DNA of 64,000 nucleotides from Empedobacter falsenii (GTDB taxonomy: Bacteria; Bacteroidota; Bacteroidia; Flavobacteriales; Weeksellaceae), in the NCBI RefSeq assembly GCF_019308355.1, contig NZ_JAAGKM010000009.1:1-64000 (forward strand), in the 5' to 3' direction. Of the stretch, positions 42,342 through 51,745 are shown one piece after another. The notes below the pieces were generated by a model, which saw nothing but the letters and a program-made list of their open reading frames with translations, ran no database searches and had not been told where the DNA came from. The first letter of the stretch is position 1; every line of letters begins with the position of its first letter. A program made the position numbers and the translations under genes.

Positions 42342-42791
42342 TTATTTTTCTAAAATTTGTTTTGCGTGTTCTTTTGTTTTCACTTTTTCAATTACATCCG
42401 TAATCATTCCTTTTTCATCAATAATGAACGTTGTACGATGAATTCCATCAAATTCGCGTCCCATAAATTTCTTTGGTCCCCAAACACCGAAAGCATTCAG
42501 AATTTCATGATTTTCATCTGCAAGCAAAGGAAAACGTAAATTGTTCTTCTCAGCAAAATTCTTTTGTCTTTTCACAGAATCTGCACTTACTCCAACCAAA
42601 TGATAACCTTGCGCCTTCAACGCATTTTCGTTATCGCGTAAATCACATGCTTCGGCTGTACAACCTGGTGTACTTGCTTTTGGATAAAAGAAAACGACTA
42701 ATTTTTTTCCTGCAAAATCTTGGTACGAAACTTCGTTTCCATCTTGATCAATTCCTTTAAAATCTGGAACTTTATCTCCTATTTTTAACAT
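42342..42791 (-). CDS. bcp: Thioredoxin-dependent thiol peroxidase (Bcp/PrxQ)
   Basis: Reduces hydroperoxides in the cytoplasm. 149 residues with thioredoxin fold; peroxidatic C44 in [12 protein letters not shown] and resolving C49 five residues on, as in E. coli Bcp, plus GVSADS and the FIIDEKG strand. Eleven bases separate it from recA downstream. A TACATTTG -7 element on the minus strand (42886-42879) about 90 bp upstream probably serves both genes. Confidence 0.95.
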   Translation of the reverse strand: MLKIGDKVPDFKGIDQDGNEVSYQDFAGKKLVVFFYPKASTPGCTAEACDLRDNENALKAQGYHLVGVSADSVKRQKNFAEKNNLRFPLLADENHEILNAFGVWGPKKFMGREFDGIHRTTFIIDEKGMITDVIEKVKTKEHAKQILEK

Positions 42792-43015
42792 CTTGATTTG
42801 TCTTTAGAACTTCTCGTAAAAATAATGATTAAATCTTGAATCGTAACTGATTTAACTAATTAATCTTTTATTTATACTACAAATGTAATGTTATACAACG
42901 CCAAAATAAGTCGCTAAATATTTACTTTTATTTTTTTGTAAGAAAGCTTGTGGCTGATTATTTAAAGCATAATTAAAGATGTTTCATTATTTTTACACAA
43001 AAAGTTTCAGAACTT

Positions 43016-43639
43016 ATGATGTTAAAGAAAGAGCGTATCCAATTTGTGATTGATGAATTGGAAAAATTATATCCAGTTCCACCAATTCCATTAGACCATC
43101 AAGATGCTTTTACATTATTGATCGCCGTTTTATTATCTGCCCAAACAACAGATAAAAAAGTGAATCAAGTAACACCCGAATTATTTGCGAAAGCTGCTAA
43201 CGCAAAAGCAATGTCGTTATTAGAAGTAGATGAAATAAAATATTATATCCGCGAAATTGGTTTATCAAACACAAAAGCCAAAAATATCAAACGATTATCT
43301 GAAATTTTAATCGAAAAATACGATGGCGAAGTTCCAGAAGGTTTTGAAGAATTAGAAGAATTACCTGGTGTTGGACACAAAACCGCTTCGGTTGTGATGT
43401 CTCAATGGTTTGGTCATCCTGCTTTTCCTGTCGACACACATATTCATCGTTTGATGAAATTATGGAAATTGACAAAAGGTAAAAATGTTGAGGAAACAGA
43501 AAAAGATGCGAAGAAAATCTTTCCAAAAGAGTTGTGGAACAAATTACATATTCAAATCATTTATTATGGACGTGAATATTCTCCTGCACGCGCTTGGAGT
43601 TTAGACAAAGATTTTATTACACGAAAAATGTTCGAATAA
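43016..43639 (+). CDS. nth: Endonuclease III-like DNA glycosylase, no Fe-S cluster
   Basis: Bifunctional glycosylase/AP lyase for oxidised pyrimidines. 207 residues (206 if the second of two ATGs is used). The HhH motif with catalytic K122 (ELPGVGHKTASVVM) and the activating D140 (FPVDTHIHR) are intact. The C-terminal C-x6-C-x2-C-x5-C cluster of E. coli Nth is absent: after YYGREYSPARAW the protein ends ...DKDFITRKMFE with no Cys. Cluster-less Nth enzymes exist, so it may well be active. Followed by its own terminator. Confidence 0.9.
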   Translation: MMLKKERIQFVIDELEKLYPVPPIPLDHQDAFTLLIAVLLSAQTTDKKVNQVTPELFAKAANAKAMSLLEVDEIKYYIREIGLSNTKAKNIKRLSEILIEKYDGEVPEGFEELEELPGVGHKTASVVMSQWFGHPAFPVDTHIHRLMKLWKLTKGKNVEETEKDAKKIFPKELWNKLHIQIIYYGREYSPARAWSLDKDFITRKMFE

Positions 43640-43668
43640 AAAATACCTTCCAAAATGGAAGGTATTTT
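43640..43668. terminator. Bidirectional terminator after nth
   Basis: AAAATACCTTCC/GGAAGGTATTTT stem with AAAAT loop, between convergent nth and lipoprotein genes. Confidence 0.8.
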
Positions 43669-43673
43669 CATTA

Positions 43674-44126
43674 TTATTTTACAATTTCAAAAACTTGCAA
43701 ACGAAGCTTTATCGTATCTACTTTACTCAACGTATCTTGCAAAATCAAATATTTTGGATCTAACTGCTTCACATAATAATTGTACGTTGTATCATTCAGA
43801 GACATCGTTAACAAACGTTTTGTTTTAGACGTATTATACACATACGTTCCTGTCGTTTGTTCTTGTACACAATTTCCTTTTTCGGTTTTATACATGTTAG
43901 AATTATAATTCGTAACATCCGAAAAATCTAATGTAGACTGTCGCTCACAAGACAACAACTTGTCTGTTTCCGTTATATTCCCTTTCGTTTTTCTAATTTC
44001 TTTCAATTGCCATTTTCCAGATCGCAACAATTGATCTTGCGATATTGCCAACGAATCGTCTTCTTTGCACGAAAAAACTGAAAGCAATAAAATTGATGCT
44101 AAAAATAGGCTGAATATATTTTTCAT
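43674..44126 (-). CDS. Lipocalin-like lipoprotein
   Basis: About 150 residues, starting at ATG 44126 (MKNIFSLFL), three codons into the open frame. Lipobox VFSC (about residue 20) then an acidic spacer (KEDDSLA) as in surface lipoproteins. The mature part is a single beta-rich domain, LRSGKWQLKEIRKT...LLSCERQSTLDF...GNCVQEQTTGTY, of the lipocalin-like type common in Bacteroidota; two Cys could form a disulphide. Related in layout to its neighbour at 44.2 kb and the decayed copy at 41 kb. Function unknown. Confidence 0.72.
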   Translation of the reverse strand: MKNIFSLFLASILLLSVFSCKEDDSLAISQDQLLRSGKWQLKEIRKTKGNITETDKLLSCERQSTLDFSDVTNYNSNMYKTEKGNCVQEQTTGTYVYNTSKTKRLLTMSLNDTTYNYYVKQLDPKYLILQDTLSKVDTIKLRLQVFEIVK

Positions 44127-44214
44127 TCGGTTCAATAATTATGTGGTAAAAATAAAGATTTTGAATGACGTAAAGTGAATATAAAAAATAAACCTGAAAA
44201 CTTATTTTCTTTAT

Positions 44215-44661
44215 TTATTGTTTACGTAAAATATCATAACTGATTGTATTTGCTATTTTCTCAAATTTCTTATCAGAATCTACAATTTTTTTATCAATAT
44301 ATGTTTCAAAAGTTATCGTTTTATCTTGATTAATTTTCACAATTCTATCCTCAAAAATATAATCATCAATGTAAAATTGAATTCTATTATCAACAATTCG
44401 CCACAATGTTAATCGAGGCTCACTAGGAAAACAATTGCCATTACTTCCTTCTACATAGTTATAAATAGCATATCCATTATCCCAAATTGTATAATTTCTC
44501 ATTAACCGGCAATCATCAAATTCTTTAGACACTTTTTTGCCATTTTCATAAAAGCCCGATTCTTGTAATTTCCAAAAACCAATCACATTATCAGGTTTTA
44601 ATTGTTGAGAAAACATTTTTGAAGAGAATAAGATTAATAGAATTAAAATATTTTTTTTCAT
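44215..44661 (-). CDS. Secreted lipocalin-like protein
   Basis: 148 residues with a signal peptide ending MFSQ (about 19), without a lipobox Cys, so soluble or periplasmic. Domain VIGFWKLQESGFYENGKKV...DCRLMRNYTIWDNGYAIYNYV...NGNCFPSEPRLTLWRI follows the lipocalin-like pattern and is clearly related to the truncated gene at 41 kb (WKIKDGGYIENGKDV). It is 79 bp upstream of the lipoprotein gene on the same strand. Function unknown. Confidence 0.7.
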   Translation of the reverse strand: MKKNILILLILFSSKMFSQQLKPDNVIGFWKLQESGFYENGKKVSKEFDDCRLMRNYTIWDNGYAIYNYVEGSNGNCFPSEPRLTLWRIVDNRIQFYIDDYIFEDRIVKINQDKTITFETYIDKKIVDSDKKFEKIANTISYDILRKQ

Positions 44662-44713
44662 AAGATTGATTTACCTTGTAAAGGTATATTTTTTACCTTA
44701 TCAAATAAAAAGA

Positions 44714-45559
44714 ATGAAAAAATTCATACTAGAAGCTTCCGACAAATATCCAATTGCCGTAACCTCTTTTGGCGAAAACAACGCAACCAAAAAAATCATT
44801 GTCATTTCGTCTGCAATTGGTGTTAAACAAACTTTTTATGCCAAATATGCAACGTATTTAGCTAATAAGGGATATTTGGTTTTTACGTATGATTATCGCG
44901 GAATCGGCGATTCTAAACCCAAAAAGTTAAAAGATTTTAAAGCGCATTTTACAGATTGGGCCGATAAAGATTTTTTAGGTTTGACACAATATATCGAAGA
45001 ATTTTATCCCAATCACGAAAAATTTTTAATTGGTCATAGTATCGGTGGAATTATGATTGGTTTGACACGCGCTTACAAAGTTTATGATAAAATTGTAACG
45101 ATTGGTTCTCAATATGGCTATATCAAAAATTTTCATCAAAAGGATAAACCAAAAGTGAATTTCTTTTTTCGTATTGCGATTCCTATTTTATCTGCTTTTT
45201 ATGGATTTTTTCCTTCTCAAAAGGTTGGAATGGGTGAACCAATTCCAATCGGAATTGCGAAAGATTGGCGAAAACTAATTCTGAATGAAACTTCAATTCT
45301 AGGTTACGCTGATGAAACGCAAAATTTGTATGATGAAATTACAAAACCTGTTTTAATCATTAGTTTGGATGATGATTTTATGGCAACGCCAAAATCTGTA
45401 GATTTATTTGGGAAATTAGTTTTGAAAAATGCGAAGAAAAAACGTTTGAATATCATTCCAAAAGAATATGGATTAGATGAAATTGGACATTTAGATTTCT
45501 TTCGAGAAAAAAATAAAACCGAAATTTGGCATATTCCTCTTGAATATATTGAAGAATAA
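44714..45559 (+). CDS. Alpha/beta hydrolase
   Basis: A 281-residue serine hydrolase. I use ATG 44714 (MKKFILEASDKYPI); the frame is open to 44666 but the extra 16 residues fit no family. The nucleophile elbow is GHSIGG (FLIGHSIGGIMIGL), preceded by the oxyanion strand and VFTYDYRGIGDSKPKK, with the acid likely in SLDDDFM and the His in EIGHLDFF. Substrate unknown; similar proteins are listed as predicted alpha/beta hydrolases (COG4757-like, from memory). Followed by a shared terminator. Confidence 0.82.
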   Translation: MKKFILEASDKYPIAVTSFGENNATKKIIVISSAIGVKQTFYAKYATYLANKGYLVFTYDYRGIGDSKPKKLKDFKAHFTDWADKDFLGLTQYIEEFYPNHEKFLIGHSIGGIMIGLTRAYKVYDKIVTIGSQYGYIKNFHQKDKPKVNFFFRIAIPILSAFYGFFPSQKVGMGEPIPIGIAKDWRKLILNETSILGYADETQNLYDEITKPVLIISLDDDFMATPKSVDLFGKLVLKNAKKKRLNIIPKEYGLDEIGHLDFFREKNKTEIWHIPLEYIEE

Positions 45560-45560
45560 A

Positions 45561-45588
45561 AAAAGCTCGAGATAAATCTCGAGCTTTT
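45561..45588. terminator. Bidirectional terminator
   Basis: AAAAGCTCGAGAT/ATCTCGAGCTTTT, a perfect 13-bp stem with a 2-nt spacer, between the hydrolase and the convergent TonB receptor gene. Confidence 0.85.
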
Positions 45589-45594
45589 GACTTT

Positions 45595-47733
45595 TTACAA
45601 ACGAATTCCAACTCCGCCAAAAACATTAATTCCAGCTTGTGGAAAATAAAATGCTTTTCCGTAATAATAACCGTTTGATTCATATTCTACATCAAATAAA
45701 TTATTAATCAAGAATGAAAATTCAAGGTTTTTAATTCCTTTTACTTTTGGCGAATATCGAATCAAAAGATCCGAAACCAAATAACTATCTAATTTTCCAT
45801 CTACTGGTTCTGTATTTGATAAATATTGTTCACCAATATATTTATTCGTCAAATTAATCAACACATTTTTGAAAGGAATAACTTCAAAACCAAAAGCAGA
45901 AATCACATCAGGTGACATCGAAATTTTTGTTTTTCCATAATTTTTTATAGAAGAAATTCCTTTTTCATCCCAAACCTCCTCTTCGTAATTTATATTTCTA
46001 TTTTGACTTAAAGTTAAATTTCCAAAAATATTCAAGTGATTCGGAATAACCTTATAATTCGCATCCAACTCTATTCCTCTTCTATAGCTATTTCCAGAGT
46101 TAACACGCTTTCTTGCACCTACTTCATTTAACTCTCCTGTTGCAACCAACTGATTCTGGTAATCCATATAATACAAATTTGCACTCAAAGAAAGTTGTCC
46201 TACTTTTCTATAACCAAATTCATAATCTTGTAGAAATTCTTCTTTTGGTTTAGATTTAGAATCTACATAATCATTTCTCAAAGGCTCACGATGTGAAATA
46301 CCATAAGAAGCATACAATACATTCGAAGAATTGATTTTAAAATTTATCCCAGCTTTCGGATTCACAAAATTGAATGTATCCGAAAATGGTCTAAACTTTT
46401 CATCATCATTTTTCCCATTTGGTAAATATTTCGCATCATAATCAACATAACGATATTGCAAATCACCAAATAATTCAAACTTATTCAATTGATACAACAC
46501 TTTCGCATAAGCTGCCAATTGCTTTTTCACAGAACGATTGTTGTAATATTTGAAATCTTTATCCTTAAAATCCGTGCCTTTTACCCATAAAACATTTCCA
46601 TAATGATCGCCATCATACTCGTTTGCAGATAATCCGAAAAATACTTTAAAATCATTTAGACGTTGATTTTCAACTTCAAGATTAAAACCATAAAAATCAT
46701 TATCAAGATATTCACGATTAATTAAATTTCTTTTTTCTGAAGTTAAATAATCCAATTTATAACGTTTCAAACTGCGATTATTTTTATAGCTCTCGTAATA
46801 ACCTTTACCTTTTGTGTAATGAACTGTTAAATTTGATTTCCAATTATTCCCAAAATCTTGTAACCACGAAAGAAAATAATGATTTTGACGGTAATTATCA
46901 GTGTGATTTTTATAAAAACCTTCAACCTTTCCATTTTCGTCTAAAATTTCTCCTTCAAAATTATATGTTCTATCTTTTTTTAAAGTTTCAGCATCTACAC
47001 CACTCCATGCCTGATACGTTTGTTCTTTTCCAAACATATTCTGAAATCTAAACTTTGTTTTTTCATTCAATTCATATAAGGCAGTAAAATCATAAGAGAT
47101 TAAATCTGACCAAGATCTGTCTACATATCCATCTGAATTTATCTTAGAAAAACGTCCATCAATACTCAACTTATTATTTAGTATTTTTCCCGTACCAGCC
47201 TGAACTGTATATTTTTGCGTTTTATAATTTCCGAAAGAAACATTTGCTTCTGCAAAAGGAACGATAGACGGATTTTGAGATTCGATATTAACACTTGCTC
47301 CAAAAGAAGCCATCCCGTTTGATGAAGTTCCAACTCCTCTCTGAATTATCATAGAACTTGTAGATGAAGCCAAATCTGGCATATTCACCCAAAAAACACC
47401 TTGAGACTCAGGATTATTAAGCGGAATTCCATTTAATGTAACGTTGATTGATTGTTCATTAAGTCCACGAATTTTGATAGACGAATAACCAATTCCTGTT
47501 CCAGTATCGGAAGTTATAGAAACAGACGTAGCAGAATTTAACAAAGTTGGAATATCTTGTCCCAAATTCTTCTTTTGTAACATTTTATCAGTTACCTTTT
47601 CAACTGTAATCGGAAGTTTTTCGACAATTGAAACTTCTCCTAATTGAATTTCTTCTTTTTGAATAGAATCTTTTTCTTGTGCATAAAGAATAGATGCACC
47701 AAATAATGACAATAAAAAAATCGACCTTTTCAT
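45595..47733 (-). CDS. TonB-dependent receptor, probably for thiamine
   Basis: A 712-residue outer-membrane receptor: signal peptide ending LYAQ (about 19), plug domain (about 38-150, QDIPTLLNSATSVSITSDTG, GYSSIKIRGLNEQSINVTLNGIPLNNPE), then a 22-strand-type barrel ending ...INVFGGVGIRL. A TPP riboswitch lies directly upstream, so expression falls when thiamine pyrophosphate is plentiful. This marks it as the receptor for thiamine or a precursor (called Omr1 in Bacteroidota, from memory). No pnuT or thiamine pyrophosphokinase gene follows it here, as is often the case elsewhere. Confidence 0.9.
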   Translation of the reverse strand: MKRSIFLLSLFGASILYAQEKDSIQKEEIQLGEVSIVEKLPITVEKVTDKMLQKKNLGQDIPTLLNSATSVSITSDTGTGIGYSSIKIRGLNEQSINVTLNGIPLNNPESQGVFWVNMPDLASSTSSMIIQRGVGTSSNGMASFGASVNIESQNPSIVPFAEANVSFGNYKTQKYTVQAGTGKILNNKLSIDGRFSKINSDGYVDRSWSDLISYDFTALYELNEKTKFRFQNMFGKEQTYQAWSGVDAETLKKDRTYNFEGEILDENGKVEGFYKNHTDNYRQNHYFLSWLQDFGNNWKSNLTVHYTKGKGYYESYKNNRSLKRYKLDYLTSEKRNLINREYLDNDFYGFNLEVENQRLNDFKVFFGLSANEYDGDHYGNVLWVKGTDFKDKDFKYYNNRSVKKQLAAYAKVLYQLNKFELFGDLQYRYVDYDAKYLPNGKNDDEKFRPFSDTFNFVNPKAGINFKINSSNVLYASYGISHREPLRNDYVDSKSKPKEEFLQDYEFGYRKVGQLSLSANLYYMDYQNQLVATGELNEVGARKRVNSGNSYRRGIELDANYKVIPNHLNIFGNLTLSQNRNINYEEEVWDEKGISSIKNYGKTKISMSPDVISAFGFEVIPFKNVLINLTNKYIGEQYLSNTEPVDGKLDSYLVSDLLIRYSPKVKGIKNLEFSFLINNLFDVEYESNGYYYGKAFYFPQAGINVFGGVGIRL

Positions 47734-47810
47734 AATTAATTTTAAAAAATATTATGAAAGGAGCCATCTTACACTTTTATAATTTACGCGCGAATGTAAT
47801 TTGGTGAAGT

Positions 47811-47888
47811 ACCAGTTCCCTTAGCAGCATTACCTGCCCAGGTTCTTTGGGTATAATCTCAGCCTCTTGTAAAGAAGCACCCCTTTCG
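47811..47888 (-). promoter_or_regulatory. TPP (THI-box) riboswitch
   Basis: On the minus strand the leader reads AAAGGGGTGC, then GGCTGAGATTATACCC, GAACCTGGGCAGGTAATGC and AAGGGAACTGG in order, matching the conserved thiamine pyrophosphate aptamer: P1/P2 GGGGUGC, CUGAGA, ACCC, GAACCUG, UAAUGC, GGGAA. About 80 nt separate it from the receptor start codon, enough for an expression platform. No strong terminator is evident, so control of translation start is likelier. Confidence 0.93.
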
Positions 47889-47941
47889 ATTGAACTTCAA
47901 AGGTAATCTTTTTTTTGAAATTTAAAAATTAACCCAAATTC

Positions 47942-48883
47942 TTAATCTATTTTCAGTTCTGCAACAATCGGAAAATGATCTGATTTTATATCATCTCCAC
48001 GATAAAAATTGGTCACTTTTATTTTCTTCGAAACCCAACATTGGTCAATATTTGTGCGAAAAATTGGAATAAAAGCATTCCAAGAATTATTCAATCCAAA
48101 ACCAGAACGAGCATCTTTCATTTTATCCGATTGCACCAATTTGAAGTTCGGAGAATAAACTGTTGAATTCAAATCGCCAACTAAAATGATATTTTCATTC
48201 GGTAAAGCATCAATTTCTTGCTTCATCAATTCGTATTGTTTATTTCGTCTTTCAAAACGAGCCTGATTTGGTAAAGGCGGAACAGGATGTGTTGCTAAAA
48301 TGCTTACCAGCTTAGCGTCTACAATAATTTCCGCTAAAATAGACGGATGCATTTCATCAATATAATTTTTTGTAGATACTTTAGAGAATGGAATTTTAGA
48401 ATAAATCGCAATTCCAAAATTGTTACTTCTCACCTCTTCTTTATAATATGGATATTCTTTTCGGATAAACTCTACATGTTTTTGCCAAGCAGGCGTTAAT
48501 TCTTGTAAAACAATTACATCACTTTTATCTTTAGCTAAATAATCTTTTAGATGTTGAAATTCTTCATTTTGAGAAAAAATATTGATCGACGTAATTTTAA
48601 AATTAGATTTTTCTCCTTTTGCATTTTCTCCAAAATAGAAATTTCCTAAGTTTTTATACGTAATAATTGGAATCGCAACCAAAGGAATCAACCATAAAAT
48701 ATTTTTCTTTTCTTCTTTTCGAATTGAATAATTGTAAATCAAACACAAGAAAAAAGCAATAATCAGCGCATATATAGAATATTGCACCAACATATCGAAT
48801 ACAAAATATTGATAAAAACTCTTGCTCGTTAAATAAATTCCAGCAAATACAAAAAATAAAATTCTACTCCATTTTGTTAACAT
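47942..48883 (-). CDS. Membrane-anchored endonuclease/exonuclease/phosphatase family protein
   Basis: 313 residues: three N-terminal membrane helices (first 85 residues) and an EEP-fold catalytic domain with the metal Glu in VIVLQELTP, VGDLNST, and the terminal SDHFPIVAEL motif containing the catalytic His. The active site would face the periplasm. Such proteins can be nucleases, phospholipases or phosphodiesterases; nothing decides which. It is divergent from purK. Confidence 0.85.
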   Translation of the reverse strand: MLTKWSRILFFVFAGIYLTSKSFYQYFVFDMLVQYSIYALIIAFFLCLIYNYSIRKEEKKNILWLIPLVAIPIITYKNLGNFYFGENAKGEKSNFKITSINIFSQNEEFQHLKDYLAKDKSDVIVLQELTPAWQKHVEFIRKEYPYYKEEVRSNNFGIAIYSKIPFSKVSTKNYIDEMHPSILAEIIVDAKLVSILATHPVPPLPNQARFERRNKQYELMKQEIDALPNENIILVGDLNSTVYSPNFKLVQSDKMKDARSGFGLNNSWNAFIPIFRTNIDQCWVSKKIKVTNFYRGDDIKSDHFPIVAELKID

Positions 48884-48945
48884 CTCGTCAATACTTTTTT
48901 AATTCTCGTAAAAATAGAAATTATATTATTCATTAACTTCGCAAT

Positions 48946-50076
48946 ATGATAAAAATCGGAATTTTAGGAGGAGGACAATTGGGGTATATGTTTTTGCAAA
49001 ATGCATTGCAATATCCTTGCGAGATTAGTATTTTAGATCCAGCTGCTGATGCACCTTGCGCACCACATGCACATCATTTTGTACAAGGCGATTTCAAAGA
49101 TTATGACACGGTTGTTGCATTTGGAAAAGATTTAGATGCGATCGGAATTGAGATCGAACACGTAAATGTTGAAGCGTTACGTTACCTAAAATCAATTGGA
49201 AAACGCGTTGTTCCAGATCCTGAAGCTTTAGCGATTATTCAAGACAAAGGAGTTCAGAAAGAATTTTATGTCAACAATAATATTCCGACTGCGCCTTATT
49301 TTGGATTAGATAATTGGGAAGATTTAAAATCGAAACAAGACATCAATTATCCGATTTTTCAAAAATCTCGAAAAGATGGTTATGATGGAAAAGGTGTTCA
49401 ATTCCTAAAATCTGAAGCTGATTTAGACAAAATGCTTCAAGCTCCTTCAATTTTCGAAACGCCAGCCGATTTGGATCGCGAAATTGCAGTGGTTACAGTT
49501 GCCGATCATTCAGGAAATATCGTGACTTATCCAACCGTAGAATTTGTTATAAACGAAGAATATAATTTATTAGATTATTTATTAATGCCTTCTACACTTC
49601 CGAAAGAAATCACTGAACGTGCGGAACAAATTGCTCGCGATGTTGTAAAAGCATTGAAATCTTCAGGAGTTTTCGCAGTAGAAATGTTTGTTAACAAAGA
49701 CCAATCTATTTGGGTTAACGAAACAGCTTCTCGTGTTCACAATTCGGGACATTCGACAATCGAAGCGGCTTATTCATCACAATTCGATCAAATGTTAAGA
49801 ACGTTAATGCAATTACCACTTGGTTCTACAAAATTGTTTACAACTTCTGCAATGGTCAATTTGATTGGTGCTGAAGGACAAACTGGACAAGCAGAAATCG
49901 AAAATATTGAAGAATTATTGACGATTCCAGGAACATTTTTGCATTGGTACGCAAAAACTATCACAAAACCAGGTCGAAAAATGGGACACGTTACATTGGT
50001 GAACGATGATTTAGAACAATTAAAACAAAACATAAAACAAGTTAACGCAACGGTGAAAGTCGTGGCAAAAAAGTAA
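48946..50076 (+). CDS. purK: 5-(carboxyamino)imidazole ribonucleotide synthase
   Basis: ATP-dependent conversion of AIR and bicarbonate to N5-CAIR in purine synthesis. 376 residues with the N-terminal [12 protein letters not shown] fold and an ATP-grasp domain ([26 protein letters not shown]). purE follows after 5 bp and supplies the next step, so the two form an operon. TAACTTCG, one mismatch from the -7 consensus, ends only a few bases before the ATG. Confidence 0.95.
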   Translation: MIKIGILGGGQLGYMFLQNALQYPCEISILDPAADAPCAPHAHHFVQGDFKDYDTVVAFGKDLDAIGIEIEHVNVEALRYLKSIGKRVVPDPEALAIIQDKGVQKEFYVNNNIPTAPYFGLDNWEDLKSKQDINYPIFQKSRKDGYDGKGVQFLKSEADLDKMLQAPSIFETPADLDREIAVVTVADHSGNIVTYPTVEFVINEEYNLLDYLLMPSTLPKEITERAEQIARDVVKALKSSGVFAVEMFVNKDQSIWVNETASRVHNSGHSTIEAAYSSQFDQMLRTLMQLPLGSTKLFTTSAMVNLIGAEGQTGQAEIENIEELLTIPGTFLHWYAKTITKPGRKMGHVTLVNDDLEQLKQNIKQVNATVKVVAKK

Positions 50077-50081
50077 CAATT

Positions 50082-50585
50082 ATGGTAGGAATTATAATGG
50101 GAAGTGATAGCGATTTGCCTATCATGAAACAAGCAGCCGATCTATTAACAGAACTAAATATCCCTTTCGAATTAACAATTGTTTCTGCGCATCGTACGCC
50201 ACAACGTATGTTTGATTATGCAAAAACGGCTCACGAACGTGGAATAAATGTCATTATAGCTGGTGCTGGTGGCGCCGCACATTTACCAGGAATGGTTGCG
50301 TCTATTACGCCGCTTCCTGTTGTTGGTGTTCCTATTAAATCGTCAAATTCTATTGATGGTTGGGATTCGATTTTGTCTATTTTGCAAATGCCAAATGGAA
50401 TTCCGGTTGCGACGGTTGCTGTGAATGCTGCGAAGAATGCAGGAATTTTGGCTGCGCGTATTTTAGGTGCGACTAATCCAACTTTGCAAGAAAGATTAAT
50501 CAAATACCAAGAAGATTTACAAAAAGCTGTAGAAGCGAAGATAGAGCTTGTAAAAAGCGAATATCCGAATGGGTTTGATAAGTAA
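50082..50585 (+). CDS. purE: N5-CAIR mutase, class I
   Basis: Isomerises N5-CAIR to CAIR, the step after PurK. 167 residues with the family motifs GSDSDLPIM at the start, SAHRTPQRM with the catalytic His, and [14 protein letters not shown]. Five bases after purK; the last gene of the two-gene operon unless the small gene 17 bp on is co-transcribed. Confidence 0.96.
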   Translation: MVGIIMGSDSDLPIMKQAADLLTELNIPFELTIVSAHRTPQRMFDYAKTAHERGINVIIAGAGGAAHLPGMVASITPLPVVGVPIKSSNSIDGWDSILSILQMPNGIPVATVAVNAAKNAGILAARILGATNPTLQERLIKYQEDLQKAVEAKIELVKSEYPNGFDK

Positions 50586-50602
50586 GTTAATCTATTAAAA
50601 AT

Positions 50603-50890
50603 ATGGAAGAAAATAATTTTTGGATATATTCAACTTATCTAAATAAATTTATCAAACTCCTTAAACAAGAATTTAGTTTTCAAAAGGATTTAGATATAAT
50701 AAAATATAATCTTTTTCAAACTAATTGCGATAAAGAAATATGGTTTGAATTATCCGAATCAGATTCTTATCATAAAATTGAAATTTCTAAAGACAATGAT
50801 GATCGTGATATTATTTTCTTCAAAATCATAACAACTAAAGATAAAATGGATTCCATTCAATCTTTTTTATCAGAAATTGAAAAAAAATAA
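50603..50890 (+). CDS. Small protein of unknown function
   Basis: 95 residues, no signal peptide or membrane helix, mixed helix/strand and acidic (ELSESDSYHKIEISKDNDDRDIIFF). It begins 17 bp after purE and may be expressed with it, though a link to purine synthesis is not suggested by the sequence. No family recognised. Confidence 0.55.
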   Translation: MEENNFWIYSTYLNKFIKLLKQEFSFQKDLDIIKYNLFQTNCDKEIWFELSESDSYHKIEISKDNDDRDIIFFKIITTKDKMDSIQSFLSEIEKK

Positions 50891-50944
50891 ATAATCAATT
50901 TCCATAAACCAAAATCTCCCAAACTTATTAAGCTTGGGAGATTT

Positions 50945-51304
50945 TTATTTATATGCCTGAATTAGAACTTCTGACGGAATATGAAGTTTTTCATTCAGTT
51001 TTCTAATCATTTCTAATGATAACTTTCTCTTTCTATTTAAAATTTCACTCGCTCTACTTTTCAAACCTATTATTTCAGCCAAATCATTTTGCGAATAATT
51101 AAGTTGTTCCATTCTAAATTTAATTGCTTCAATTGGATCTGGAAGTTCAATTGGAAAATTTTCAGATTCGTATTTTTCTATTAAAATGCCTAAAATTTCT
51201 AATTCATCTCCTTCATTAGATCCAGGAATTGCATCAAAAATCACTTCAAGTCTATTTAAAGCTTGAAGATAGTCTTGTTCTGTTTTTATAGGTTTTAATC
51301 TCAT
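50945..51304 (-). CDS. higA: HigA-type antitoxin, XRE HTH
   Basis: 119 residues. The N-terminal 60 residues are helical and acidic, and the C-terminal Cro/C1 HTH domain (about 65-119) reads IKFRMEQLNYSQNDLAEIIGLKSRASEILNRKRKLSLEMIRKL, the arrangement of the long HigA-like antitoxins (COG5499 type). It follows the toxin gene by 4 bp, the toxin-first order typical of higBA. It should neutralise the toxin and repress the operon. Confidence 0.88.
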   Translation of the reverse strand: MRLKPIKTEQDYLQALNRLEVIFDAIPGSNEGDELEILGILIEKYESENFPIELPDPIEAIKFRMEQLNYSQNDLAEIIGLKSRASEILNRKRKLSLEMIRKLNEKLHIPSEVLIQAYK

Positions 51305-51308
51305 TATC

Positions 51309-51602
51309 TTAAATTTTATTTGCGTCTATTTTATCATATTCAGCGTGAGTCCCTATAAATCGAATCCACATCATTTGATAATTAAAATTAATTTTTACAA
51401 TTAACCTATAATTATTTCCTTTTATGTTAAAACAAACTCTATTTTCCTCTAAAATACTTGCACTTGGATATTCATTTTTCAATTCGTTCAAACTTTTCCA
51501 AGTTCCTTTTTCAGCTTCTTGATACCACGATTTTAATTGCTGTTCGCAATCAGAATGTTTTTCCCAAAATTCTCGTAATATTTTTCTAGCTATGACTCTC
51601 AA
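51309..51602 (-). CDS. higB: HigB-type mRNA interferase toxin
   Basis: 97 residues of the RelE/ParE superfamily HigB branch. The start is a TTG at 51602, chosen because relatives begin R(V/I)IARKxLREFWEKH exactly here and there is no ATG. Other family features are LKSWYQEAEKGTWKSL, VCFNIKGNNYRLIVKINF and the C-terminal IRFIGTHAEYDKID, which carries the active-site His and Tyr. It would cleave mRNA on the ribosome when freed from HigA. Confidence 0.9.
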   Translation of the reverse strand: MRVIARKILREFWEKHSDCEQQLKSWYQEAEKGTWKSLNELKNEYPSASILEENRVCFNIKGNNYRLIVKINFNYQMMWIRFIGTHAEYDKIDANKI

Positions 51603-51745
51603 TTATTTTATTTTGATAAAGTTATAAATTATTTCCCGAAATGGGAAATTTATATTTATGATTTAGAAAACTGTTTTAAAAATATATCAAAAAAAACTCC
51701 CAAACTTTACAGCTTGGGAGTTTTATATTATAAGAAATTTAAATC

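Noticed and set aside
41217-42900. LexA/SOS box before recA-bcp
   Set aside because: No recognisable paired operator; the promoter region shows only a -7 element.
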